Of a DNA stretch of 64,000 bases, positions 19,399 through 27,580 are shown one piece after another. A program made the position numbers and the translations under genes. The notes under the pieces are model-generated. The model saw only the letters and a list, made by a program, of their open reading frames with translations. It searched no databases and was not told where the DNA came from. The stretch covers positions 62,001 through 126,000 of the forward strand of contig DATENM010000081.1 of assembly GCA_035275065.1 (NCBI GenBank). The letters run 5' to 3'. The DNA comes from Blastocatellia bacterium. GTDB lineage: Bacteria > Acidobacteriota > Blastocatellia > UBA7656. The number at the start of each line of letters is the position of its first letter. Within the stretch, counting starts at the first letter, position 1.

Positions 19399-19646
19399 CA
19401 CGGTAAACGCGCCCGCAAACCGTTTCCAGCATGAAGAGCGACTTGCTTCGTGGCCTCCGGCGGCGGCGTCCGCCGCTTCAATCAGTGCGGCGAGGTCGGC
19501 GGTCGCGCTTTTGTCAGCGAAGCCCGCGCATGTGACAGTCATCACAGACAGGCCCATTCTCACACTACTATCATGGCGGGCAATGCCTCGACGTTTATGG
19601 CAAGGGTGTGATAAAAAGCGTTCAGCATCTGAAAGGGACCTCGGGA

Positions 19647-20969
19647 ATGAGTCGCAACGCTGTCGCATTCGCAAAGCCAGGGGGTTATAGAGTCGCCGCA
19701 TTCTTCCTCCTGCTATGTCTGCTCTGCTCTGCTCTGCCCCAGCTCGGCGGCGTATCCGCGGCCTCTCGCGACAAGAAGTGGCGCAAGGACTTGAAAGTAT
19801 TGAAGAAGAGCTTGCCTGGCACGCACCCGGACCTTTTCTTTAAGGTGACAGCCGACGAGTTCAACCGGGCGATTGATGACCTGGATAGCGCGATACCGTC
19901 CTTGCAAGACCACGAGATCATCGTCCGTATGACGCGCATCGTGGCGATGGTCGGAGACAGTCACACACGGCTAGACTGGGAGCAGACGGCCACCGGCTTC
20001 CGCACCTTCCCGCTGCGGCTCTGGTGGTTCAGCGACGGCCTCTATGTCATCGCGACGACGGCGGACTACCGGCGAGCCCTGGGGACAAAGCTCGTGCGGG
20101 TCGGTGATTCCGATATTGAACAGGCGTTTGCCGCGGTCAGCTCCTTGATCCCTCATGAAAATGAGCAGTGGCTGAAGGCGAGAAGTCCGGACTACCTGGT
20201 GGTGCCGGAGATTCTTAACGCGCTGAATATCTTGCCGGACATGGAGAGAGGCCGCTTCGTCTTTGAAGAGGCCGGCGGGGCTCAGTTCGCGGTTGATCTT
20301 TCGCCGCTGACGAGAGGCACGCCCGCCGCCTGGCTGCAATGGCCTGACCCGTCCGTGGTGCCGACTCCGTGGTATCGGAAAAAGCCTGATGATTACTACT
20401 GGTTCGACTATCTGGCAGACTCGCAGGCTTGCTATCTGAAGTACAATCAGTGCGCCGAAATGAATGCGCTGCCCGTCGAGGTATTCGCCCAACAACTGAC
20501 TTCGTTCGTCAATTCGCACCCGGTCGCGCGGTTTATCATTGACATGCGAGACAACACGGGCGGCAGCACGGAGATACTATTCCGCATCGTCGCGGTGTTA
20601 AAGGATCGGCCCGATTTGACCCGGCGAGGTCACTTCTTTGTGATCGTCGGGCGCAGGACATTTTCTTCGGCGGTGCTCAATGCAATCACCATAAAGGGAA
20701 GCTCGGAGGCGCTCTTCTTCGGCGAGCCGACGGGTGGCAAGCCGAACAGTTATGGCGAGGTCCAAACCATCAGCTTGCCGCGATCCGGCCTCGCAGCGAC
20801 TTGTTCTACCAGACTCTTCAAAGTCGTAGACGGTGATCCGCCTTCTTTCACCCCAGACATCACCGCGCAGATTTCGTCTACTGATTATCTTGCCGGGCGA
20901 GACACGGTGCTGGAGGAGATTCTGAATTACGGGAATCAATCCGTTATCGCCGCTGCGATCAGGCGATGA
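19647..20969 (+). CDS. S41-like peptidase, membrane-anchored or exported
   Basis: 440 residues from ATG at 19647 (GGGACCTCGGGA precedes it; an upstream in-frame ATG at 19608 has no better site). A hydrophobic signal segment (AAFFLLLCLLCSALP) is at about residues 14-28. The C-terminal half has the S41 core: IDMRDNTGG, GRRTFSSAVL with probable nucleophile Ser341, and GEPTGGKPNSYGE. No clear PDZ domain is seen, unlike CtpA/Prc. S41 enzymes cleave periplasmic proteins near C-termini; the substrate here is unknown. It sits between the two halves of the collar/DUF6916/GNAT gene set, which may be coincidence. Confidence 0.75.
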   Translation: MSRNAVAFAKPGGYRVAAFFLLLCLLCSALPQLGGVSAASRDKKWRKDLKVLKKSLPGTHPDLFFKVTADEFNRAIDDLDSAIPSLQDHEIIVRMTRIVAMVGDSHTRLDWEQTATGFRTFPLRLWWFSDGLYVIATTADYRRALGTKLVRVGDSDIEQAFAAVSSLIPHENEQWLKARSPDYLVVPEILNALNILPDMERGRFVFEEAGGAQFAVDLSPLTRGTPAAWLQWPDPSVVPTPWYRKKPDDYYWFDYLADSQACYLKYNQCAEMNALPVEVFAQQLTSFVNSHPVARFIIDMRDNTGGSTEILFRIVAVLKDRPDLTRRGHFFVIVGRRTFSSAVLNAITIKGSSEALFFGEPTGGKPNSYGEVQTISLPRSGLAATCSTRLFKVVDGDPPSFTPDITAQISSTDYLAGRDTVLEEILNYGNQSVIAAAIRR

Positions 20970-20995
20970 GATTTGATCTCGGTGGTTCAGCTTCG

Positions 20996-21487
20996 CTACG
21001 CCTGCTTGTCAGCCTGCCATTCCAATAGCAACAGGTAGCCTTCCGTCTTAATGACAGTGAAGCCCAGGCGCTCGAACAAGCGCAAGGACGGGTTGTAACT
21101 CTCAACAAAGATGCGCGCCGGCTTGCCCGAGGCGGCGGCCTGGTTGAGCAGCCGCTCGATCTGCGGCGTGCCGATCCCGCGGTTGCGGTACTCGGGAAGG
21201 ATAGTGATGTCTAAGAAGTGCAGCTCATCTTTGAGATCAGCCCAGTAGACGCGCCCTACGGGAAGGCCATCGAGCAGGATGATCTGATGGACGCCCGTCG
21301 GGTAATGCGTGCGGTAATGCGTCTGCTGGGCGGCGAACTGCATGCGGATGAAGGCATCGCGCTGCGCCGCGTCCCAGCCCGTCAGGTCGAGTTCCTGCTG
21401 GCGCAGGCTGCCATACAGGCCCGCCAGAAATTCGTCGTCTTCCGGCGTCGCCTCGCGCAACGCGACTTGCGGCGTGTCGCTGGTCAT
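20996..21487 (-). CDS. GNAT-family N-acetyltransferase, collar-associated type
   Basis: 163 residues. ATG at 21487 is chosen since homology to the second GNAT begins right after it (LREATPEDDEFL). The acetyl-CoA loop is seen as PEYRNRGIG near residue 115, followed by the typical SLRLFERLGF C-terminal element. The middle block RDAFIRMQFAAQQTHYRTHY is shared with the GNAT at 21815-22318 and sets both apart from ordinary GNATs. It is the last gene of a leftward GNAT-DUF6916-GNAT operon, 19 bp after the DUF6916 stop. The acetylated substrate is unknown; context suggests the DUF6916 or collar proteins, by inference only. Confidence 0.85.
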   Translation of the reverse strand: MTSDTPQVALREATPEDDEFLAGLYGSLRQQELDLTGWDAAQRDAFIRMQFAAQQTHYRTHYPTGVHQIILLDGLPVGRVYWADLKDELHFLDITILPEYRNRGIGTPQIERLLNQAAASGKPARIFVESYNPSLRLFERLGFTVIKTEGYLLLLEWQADKQA

Positions 21488-21506
21488 TCGATTCACCGTT
21501 CGCGGT

Positions 21507-21812
21507 TCACAGGCCGACGCGGTTGAACAGAGCTTCGTATTGCAGGCCCTGCGGGTCGCGCCCCACCGGCACCAGAAAGATGCCGAAGGTGCCGAGCTGC
21601 GGATGCTCAAGTTGATAAACGCCCTGCGCCATGGGTGCGTTGAGTGGCGCGAGGAAGATCACCGAGAATTGATCTTGCCCCGGCGCGCTCGGCAGCTCGG
21701 TGACGCTGACCAGTTCCAGTTCCAGCGGCTCGGCATTCGCCGGGCGCATGAGAAACTTGCTGTTGAGCTGTTCGAGGAACGCTTCGCGTGTCAGGTCTTC
21801 AGTCATCTTCAT
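21507..21812 (-). CDS. DUF6916-type small protein
   Basis: 101 residues; ATG at 21812 preceded by GAGGG at 7 bp, two bases after the stop of the upstream GNAT gene (translational coupling). Sequence runs LTREAFLEQLNSKF, then LELVSVTELP, FSVIFLAPL--PMAQGVYQLEH, LGTFGIFLVPVG-DPQGLQYEALFNR. The last part matches the Tat-exported protein at 18805. It has no signal peptide. The family has no known function; sandwiching between two GNAT genes of the same subfamily makes a shared process likely. Confidence 0.8.
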   Translation of the reverse strand: MKMTEDLTREAFLEQLNSKFLMRPANAEPLELELVSVTELPSAPGQDQFSVIFLAPLNAPMAQGVYQLEHPQLGTFGIFLVPVGRDPQGLQYEALFNRVGL

Positions 21813-21814
21813 GA

Positions 21815-22318
21815 TCATTCCCTCGTTCTGGCGGGCCGCCATTCCATCTTAAAATGGCTGCCGATGTCGCCGGTGATAATAAAACCGAGCCGTTCATAAA
21901 GCCGCGCCGCACGGTTGTCGCGGGTGACGTGCAAGCGCAGCGGCAGGCCGGCGCGCTCGGCTTCCTCTTGCAACTCGCCGATCAGCGCCGCGCCGATTCC
22001 CCGCCCTCTTTGTTCTGGCAGCAAAGCAATATCAGCGAGGCGGATTTCGTCTGCCGTGCGGGCGACGAGCAAACGGCCTATCGGCCTGTCGTCGTGCAAA
22101 ATGATCTGGTGGTCGCTGACCTCGCGCTCGGCGGCGTAACGCTGCTCAAGGGCACGATACTGCATGCGCAGAAACATGTCCTGCTGCGCCGCCGGCCAGC
22201 CCCACGCCGCCATCTCCTCGGCGCGCGTGCTGGCATAGAGCGCAAATAAGAAGTCTTCGTCTTCGACACGCGCCGGTCGCAATCTAACGCCGACGATTGC
22301 CCTCTGTGTGTTGCTCAT
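21815..22318 (-). CDS. GNAT-family N-acetyltransferase, collar-associated type
   Basis: 167 residues from ATG at 22318 (MSNTQRAIV); a longer frame upstream runs into the TetR regulatory region and is not used. Acetyl-CoA loop PEQRGRGIG and C-terminal RLYERLGF are present. It shares the QQDMFLRMQYRALEQRY block with the downstream GNAT, so the two are paralogues flanking a DUF6916 gene. First gene of the leftward operon, divergent from the efflux operon. Confidence 0.85.
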   Translation of the reverse strand: MSNTQRAIVGVRLRPARVEDEDFLFALYASTRAEEMAAWGWPAAQQDMFLRMQYRALEQRYAAEREVSDHQIILHDDRPIGRLLVARTADEIRLADIALLPEQRGRGIGAALIGELQEEAERAGLPLRLHVTRDNRAARLYERLGFIITGDIGSHFKMEWRPARTRE

Positions 22319-22415
22319 CGCCGCAATCCCTGAAAAGCCGCCCAAGGCAAGCGATGAGTCTACTGATTCACGCGACCCCAGGCAAGCCCGCAACACCAAG
22401 ATAATGATGAATGAA

Positions 22416-22444
22416 TTGACACGCGCTGTTTGCGATAGTATGTT
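22416..22444 (+). promoter_or_regulatory. Sigma70-type promoter of the TetR-efflux operon
   Basis: TTGACA (22416-22421), 17-bp spacer, TATGTT (22439-22444): a perfect -35 and near-consensus -10, 35 bp upstream of the tetR start. The putative operator overlaps the -10 box. Confidence 0.8.
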
Positions 22445-22462
22445 AGTACTTACTTACTTAAC
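22442..22462 (+). promoter_or_regulatory. Putative TetR operator
   Basis: A 21-bp imperfect inverted repeat with ends GTTA and TAAC and inner TACTTAC repeats begins within the -10 box of the efflux promoter and runs to the tetR ribosome site. Binding here would block transcription, giving autorepression and control of the pump genes. Placement and symmetry support this; the exact operator limits are a guess. Confidence 0.5.
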
Positions 22463-22478
22463 AAAGGCGGGAGAAGAG

Positions 22479-23126
22479 ATGACATCAGCGACTTCGGAAC
22501 GTACCCCGGCAGGACGGATGTCTGCCGAAGAGCGGCGCAATCAGATTGTCCAGATTGCCGCCGAGCTGTTCTCGCAGAAAGGCTTTCGCGGCACGACGAC
22601 CAAAGAGGTTGCCGAGCGCGCAGGCATCAGCGAAGCCATCATCTTTCGCCACTTCGCCACCAAAGACGACCTCTACGCCGCCATCCTCGGCTTCAAGATA
22701 CAGCAGGCGGGCGAGCGCTTGACCACGCAGCTCACCGAAGCCGCCAGCCGTAAAGATGACCGCGCCTTTTTTGGCTCGCTGGCCTTCGAGATGCTCGAAT
22801 TCCATTGCAAAGACGAATCCTTCATCCGGCTGTTGTTGTACAGCGCGCTCGAAGGCCACGACCTGTCGGCCTTTGTCTTCCACTCGGCGGCGCGCGATTT
22901 CAAAGAACGGATTCACCGCTACATTCAACAGCGTATTGCCGACGGCGCTTTTCGGCAGATCAATCCGGCGGTGGCCGCGCGCGCCTTCGTCGGCATGGTG
23001 ATACACCAAGCGGAGATGCGCACGATCTTTAAAGGCACGGACGACATCAAGCTGTCGAATAAACAGTGCGCCGACCGCTTCGTGGAAATCTTTCTTGGCG
23101 GCATGCTTCAGCCATCGCCCCGCTGA
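22479..23126 (+). CDS. TetR/AcrR-family repressor of the efflux operon
   Basis: 215 residues; ATG at 22479 after GGGAGAAGAG. The N-terminal DNA-binding domain is clear: RRNQIVQIAAELFSQKGFRG, TTKEVAERAGISEAIIFRHF, KDDLYAAIL (about residues 20-70). The C-terminal ligand-binding part is helical and variable. First gene of a rightward run tetR-adaptor-RND-TolC with gaps of 51, 7 and 19 bp, so it probably controls the pump. The ligand is unknown. Confidence 0.92.
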   Translation: MTSATSERTPAGRMSAEERRNQIVQIAAELFSQKGFRGTTTKEVAERAGISEAIIFRHFATKDDLYAAILGFKIQQAGERLTTQLTEAASRKDDRAFFGSLAFEMLEFHCKDESFIRLLLYSALEGHDLSAFVFHSAARDFKERIHRYIQQRIADGAFRQINPAVAARAFVGMVIHQAEMRTIFKGTDDIKLSNKQCADRFVEIFLGGMLQPSPR

Positions 23127-23177
23127 TGGTCGCCGCTTCGCTCACAACGGCTGGAATCCTAACAAGGTGAATAGATC

Positions 23178-24392
23178 ATGAACCCGGCAAGCATGAAGAA
23201 AACATTTATCACGCTCGCGCTCGTCTCGACTCTGGCCTTTGCCGCCTGCGGCAAGAAGGCGGTCGAGAGCGCCGAAGCGCAAAGCAACAGCAACCGCGCG
23301 CCCGAGCGCGTCGAGGTCGCGGTTGCGCCGGTCGTCGAGCGCACGGCGGCGCGCGGCATCGAAGTCGTCGGCTCGCTTTCAGCCGAAGACGAGGTCACGG
23401 TGTCGAGCCAGGCGTCTGGTAATCTGGACAACATAACCGTAGATGTCGGCTCAGCGGTGCAGCGCGGCCAGAGCATCGGGCGCATTGACCCGCGAGAATT
23501 GAATCTTAAAGTCGAGCAGGCCGAAGCGGCGTTGCGCCAGGCGGAAGCGCGGCTCGGACTCGCTCCGGGTCAGCGGCTTGACCCGGAGCGCACGCCTGAC
23601 GTGCGGCAGGCGAAAGCCGGGCTTGAGCGGGCGCGCTACGATCTGAACGCCGCCCGCAATCTGGTGGACAACGGCGACATCTCGAAACAGCAAGTCGACG
23701 TTTATCAAAAGACCTTCGAGCAAGCCGAGGCGCGTCATCAGGCGGCGCTCGAAAACGTTCGCAACCTCGCGGCGCAGATCGAAGAGAAGCGCGCGGCGCT
23801 GGCGCTTGCGAAAAAACAGCTCGGCGACACGGCGATCATTTCGCCCATCAGCGGCGTCGTCAAAGAAAAGCTCGCCTCGCGCGGCGAGTATATGCAGCCG
23901 GGCAAAGCGATCATCACTATCGTGCAGATCAACCCGCTGCGCCTGAAGCTCGAAGTGCCCGAAGCTTTTGCCGCCAACATCAAATCCGGGCAAGAGGTGT
24001 CATTAAAAGTGGACACCTTCGGCGACCGGCAGTTCCGCGGAACGATTCGCCGCATCAATCCTTCGGTTGACGAAAAGAACCGCTCGCTGATCGCCGAGGC
24101 CGAAGTCCGCAACGACGGCGCGCTGCTCAGGCCGGGCATGTTCGCGCGCGCCGAGATTGTCTCGAACCGCCAGGGCACGGCGCTGATGGTTCCCGAAAAG
24201 GCGGTTGTATCGCTCGCCGGCATCAACAAAGTCTTCGTGCTGGACGGCGATCATGCCGCCGAGCGACAGGTGAAACTCGGCGCGCGCGACGGCTCGCTGG
24301 TTGAAATCATCGAAGGCGTTAAGCTCGGCGACCGCGTCGTTACAACCAACGCTGACCGTCTGCACGACGGCGCTATGGTTTCGGCATCCTGA
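23178..24392 (+). CDS. RND efflux periplasmic adaptor (membrane fusion lipoprotein)
   Basis: 404 residues. The N-terminus has a lipoprotein signal ending in LAFAAC, so the mature protein is probably lipid-anchored at Cys20. Then come a beta-barrel/lipoyl half-motif (SSQASGNLDNITVDVGSAVQRGQ), a long alpha-hairpin (about residues 110-215), the second lipoyl half (ISPISGVVKEKLASRGEYMQPG) and the beta-barrel domain (LRPGMFARAEIV). It bridges the inner-membrane pump and the TolC-like channel encoded next. Stop is 7 bp before the pump gene start. Confidence 0.93.
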   Translation: MNPASMKKTFITLALVSTLAFAACGKKAVESAEAQSNSNRAPERVEVAVAPVVERTAARGIEVVGSLSAEDEVTVSSQASGNLDNITVDVGSAVQRGQSIGRIDPRELNLKVEQAEAALRQAEARLGLAPGQRLDPERTPDVRQAKAGLERARYDLNAARNLVDNGDISKQQVDVYQKTFEQAEARHQAALENVRNLAAQIEEKRAALALAKKQLGDTAIISPISGVVKEKLASRGEYMQPGKAIITIVQINPLRLKLEVPEAFAANIKSGQEVSLKVDTFGDRQFRGTIRRINPSVDEKNRSLIAEAEVRNDGALLRPGMFARAEIVSNRQGTALMVPEKAVVSLAGINKVFVLDGDHAAERQVKLGARDGSLVEIIEGVKLGDRVVTTNADRLHDGAMVSAS

Positions 24393-24399
24393 GGTTCTC

Positions 24400-27300
24400 A
24401 TGCAAAAGCTCGCAGAGATATGTATCAAGCGGCCTGTGTTTGCGACCATGATCGGCGTCGCTTTGATCGTCATCGGTCTGTTCGCTTACCTGAAGCTCGG
24501 CGTTGATCTCTTCCCGAAGGTCGAGTTCCCGACGGTCACGATAACCACCGTGCTGCCGGGCGCATCGCCCGAAGAGGTCGAGACGCAAATCACCAAGCGC
24601 GTCGAAGAAGCGGTGAACACCATCGAAGGCATTGACGAATTGCGCTCGGTCTCTGCCGAAGGCGTGTCGCAGGTCTTCATCACTTTCGTCTTGGAGCGCC
24701 CGGCAGACAGCGCCGCCTCGGATGTGCGCGACCGCGTCAACCGCATCCTCCGCGACCTGCCCGAAGACGTCGAGCCGCCGGTGATTGAAAAGCTAGACGT
24801 GGACGCCGCGCCGATCCTTTCCATCGCGGTGTCGGGCAAACGCAGCTTGCGCGAGATTACAGAGGTCGTTGATAAGCGCGTCAAGCAGAACATCGAATCT
24901 ATGGGAGGCGTCGGTCAGGTGCGCTTCATCGGCGACCGCAAGCGCGAAGTGCAGGTCTACCTCGACCCCGACAAGCTGCGCGCCTACAACCTGAGCGTTG
25001 ATCAGGTAAGGCAAGGGCTGGCCTCTCAGAACGTCGAGATTCCCGGTGGGCGCATCGATCAGGGCGCGAAGGAATTGACGCTGCGCACACTGGGTCGCAT
25101 CGAACGCGTCGAAGATTTCAATAGCCTGATTATCGCCAATGTCGGCGCCGCGCCGATTCGCGTTCGCGAGATTGGTTATGTCGAAGACGGCGTCGAAGAG
25201 CCGCGCACCGTCGCCCGCCTGGACGGCGAACAGGCCGTTGTACTTGAAGTCCGTAAGCAATCGGGCACCAATACAGTCGAGGTCGTTGACGCCGTCAAGC
25301 AGCGTTTGCAAGAGATCAAAAAAGAATTGCCGGCGGATTTCCGCATCCAGATCGTTCGCGACCAATCGGTCTTCATCAAGGGCTCGTTCGAGGCGATTCA
25401 AGAACACTTAATTCTGGGGGCGCTGTTTGCCGCGCTGGTCGTGTTGGTCTTTATCCGCGATTTCCGCGCGACGCTGATTTCGAGCGTCGCCATCCCGACT
25501 TCGATCATCGCAACCTATGCGTTAATGCTCTATCTCAACCTGACGCTCAACAACATCACGATGCTGGCGCTCGTCTTGTGCGTCGGCATCGTCATTGATG
25601 ACGCCATCGTCGTTCTGGAAAACATCTTCCACTTCATCGAAGAAGAAGGAATGCCGCCGATGCAAGCGGCCATCGCCGGCACCAAAGACGTGGGGTTGGC
25701 GGTCATGGCGACGACCTTTTCGCTGGTGATTATCTTCCTGCCGCTGGCCTTTATGACCGGCATTGTGGGCCGGTTCATGAGCGGCTTCGGCTGGACGTGC
25801 GCCTTTGCGATCATGGTGTCGCTGTTCGTCAGCTTCACGCTGACGCCGATGCTGGCTTCACGTTTCATCAAGCGCAAGCCCGGCGGTCACAAGACGAAAG
25901 AGTCTCGCCTCTACCGCTACATTGATGGCCCTTACTCAGCGATGCTCCGCTGGTCAATGGCGCACCGCAAGACGGTGATGCTCGGCGCGCTCATCGTCAT
26001 GCTTTCGACCGGCTGGCTCTTCAAGCACATCGGCGTGGACTTTCTGCCGCAGGACGATCAGTCGCAGATGGAAGTGACGCTGAGACTGCCCGAAGGCACA
26101 TCGCTGGAAGCAACCGACGCGATGGTGCGCGAGATCACCGACAAGATGCGCGGCGATTTGCCGCAAGGGCTCATCGATCACGTGTTGACCACAGTCGGCG
26201 GCGACCAGCAACAGCGCGTCAACCGCGCCTCGATCTTCTTCGAGTTCATCCCGATGGATAAGCGCAAGGTCACGCAAGCGCAACTGATCGAAGCAGCGCG
26301 CGGCTGGTTCGCCGGGCAAGGCAAGTACAAAGATTATCACCCGGCGGTGATGCCGCCGGCGGCGTTTTCCGGCGGCGGCAATCAGAACGTCGAGATCGTC
26401 TACGTCATTCGCGGCCCGGAGATCGCTAAGCTGAAAGAGTACTCGGCGCGCGTGACAGACTTGCTGCGCCGGACGCCGGGCGCGGTTGACGTCGACACCT
26501 CGCTCGAAGAAGGCAAGCCCGAAGTGCGCGTCAACATCAACCGCGACAAGGCGAGCGACCTCGGTGTATCGGTCGGCTCGATTGCTACGGCGTTGCGCAC
26601 GATGGTCGGCGGCCAGGTGATTTCGTCATACCGCTCGGGCGATGACAGGTATGACGTGCGCCTGCGCGTCGACAAGACCTACCGCGACAGCCCCGAAGCG
26701 ATTGCCAAGCTCTTCGTGCCTTCGATCAAGGCCGGCAATGTTCGGCTCGATAGCGTGGTCGCTCTCGACACAGGCATCGGCCCGGCGCAGATTGATCGCT
26801 ACAACCGCCAGCGCCAGGCGATCATTACCTGCAACGTGGCGCGCGGCCATGCGTCGTCGGAAATCATCAACGCGCTGACCACGCAACTGCCGAGCATCGG
26901 CCTGGAAGCCGGGTACGACGCCGGCTTCAGCGGGCGCTCACGCGAGATGGGCCGCGCGATGGGCGCGTTTCTGCTGGCTTTCCTGCTGTCGCTGACGCTG
27001 ATGTACATGATTCTGGCGGCGCAGTTCGAGAGCTTCATCCACCCGGTGACGATCCTTTTGAGCCTGCCGCTGTCTGTGCCGTTCGCCATCTTCTCGCTGA
27101 TGGTCACGGGGCAGAATTTCTCGATCATCTATTCGTCCATCGGCGTGCTGATGTTGTTCGGCATCGTCAAGAAGAATTCGATCTTGCAGATCGATCACGC
27201 CAATAATCTGCGCCGGCTCAAAGGCATGCCGCGTTACGAAGCGATCATCAAAGCCTGCCGCGACCGCATGCGCCCCATCCTGATGACGACGTTTGCGCTC

Positions 27301-27561
27301 TGTGCAGGGATGACGCCGATGGCCTTTGGCACGGGGCCGGGCGCGATGTCGCGCCGCTCGGTGGCGATTATGATCATCGGCGGGCAGTTGCTCTGTCTGT
27401 TATTGACATTACTGGTGACGCCTGTGGCCTATTCACTGTTTGACGACGCGGCGACTTCACCGCGCTGGGCGCGCTTCGGCCGCGTCGTGAGCTGGCCATT
27501 TGCCTGGGCGCGCCGCAAAGCGGCGTCGGTGACGTCTTCGTTTCTCGGCCTGTTCAGGTAA
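24400..27561 (+). CDS. RND-family efflux permease
   Basis: 1053 residues from ATG at 24400 (TGAGGTTCTC before it), the standard RND length. N-terminus KRPVFATMIGVALIVIGLFAY is TM1; the two large periplasmic loops follow TM1 and TM7. TM4 carries the proton-relay pair in VGIVIDDAIVVLEN. The C-terminus has GIVKKNSILQIDHAN and PILMTTFALCAGMTPMA, typical for this family. It belongs to the hydrophobe/amphiphile type rather than heavy-metal type by these motifs. Substrate unknown. Downstream of its adaptor and upstream of its outer-membrane partner. Confidence 0.95.
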   Translation: MQKLAEICIKRPVFATMIGVALIVIGLFAYLKLGVDLFPKVEFPTVTITTVLPGASPEEVETQITKRVEEAVNTIEGIDELRSVSAEGVSQVFITFVLERPADSAASDVRDRVNRILRDLPEDVEPPVIEKLDVDAAPILSIAVSGKRSLREITEVVDKRVKQNIESMGGVGQVRFIGDRKREVQVYLDPDKLRAYNLSVDQVRQGLASQNVEIPGGRIDQGAKELTLRTLGRIERVEDFNSLIIANVGAAPIRVREIGYVEDGVEEPRTVARLDGEQAVVLEVRKQSGTNTVEVVDAVKQRLQEIKKELPADFRIQIVRDQSVFIKGSFEAIQEHLILGALFAALVVLVFIRDFRATLISSVAIPTSIIATYALMLYLNLTLNNITMLALVLCVGIVIDDAIVVLENIFHFIEEEGMPPMQAAIAGTKDVGLAVMATTFSLVIIFLPLAFMTGIVGRFMSGFGWTCAFAIMVSLFVSFTLTPMLASRFIKRKPGGHKTKESRLYRYIDGPYSAMLRWSMAHRKTVMLGALIVMLSTGWLFKHIGVDFLPQDDQSQMEVTLRLPEGTSLEATDAMVREITDKMRGDLPQGLIDHVLTTVGGDQQQRVNRASIFFEFIPMDKRKVTQAQLIEAARGWFAGQGKYKDYHPAVMPPAAFSGGGNQNVEIVYVIRGPEIAKLKEYSARVTDLLRRTPGAVDVDTSLEEGKPEVRVNINRDKASDLGVSVGSIATALRTMVGGQVISSYRSGDDRYDVRLRVDKTYRDSPEAIAKLFVPSIKAGNVRLDSVVALDTGIGPAQIDRYNRQRQAIITCNVARGHASSEIINALTTQLPSIGLEAGYDAGFSGRSREMGRAMGAFLLAFLLSLTLMYMILAAQFESFIHPVTILLSLPLSVPFAIFSLMVTGQNFSIIYSSIGVLMLFGIVKKNSILQIDHANNLRRLKGMPRYEAIIKACRDRMRPILMTTFALCAGMTPMAFGTGPGAMSRRSVAIMIIGGQLLCLLLTLLVTPVAYSLFDDAATSPRWARFGRVVSWPFAWARRKAASVTSSFLGLFR

Positions 27562-27580
27562 GCACTCAGAGGTTGACTTT

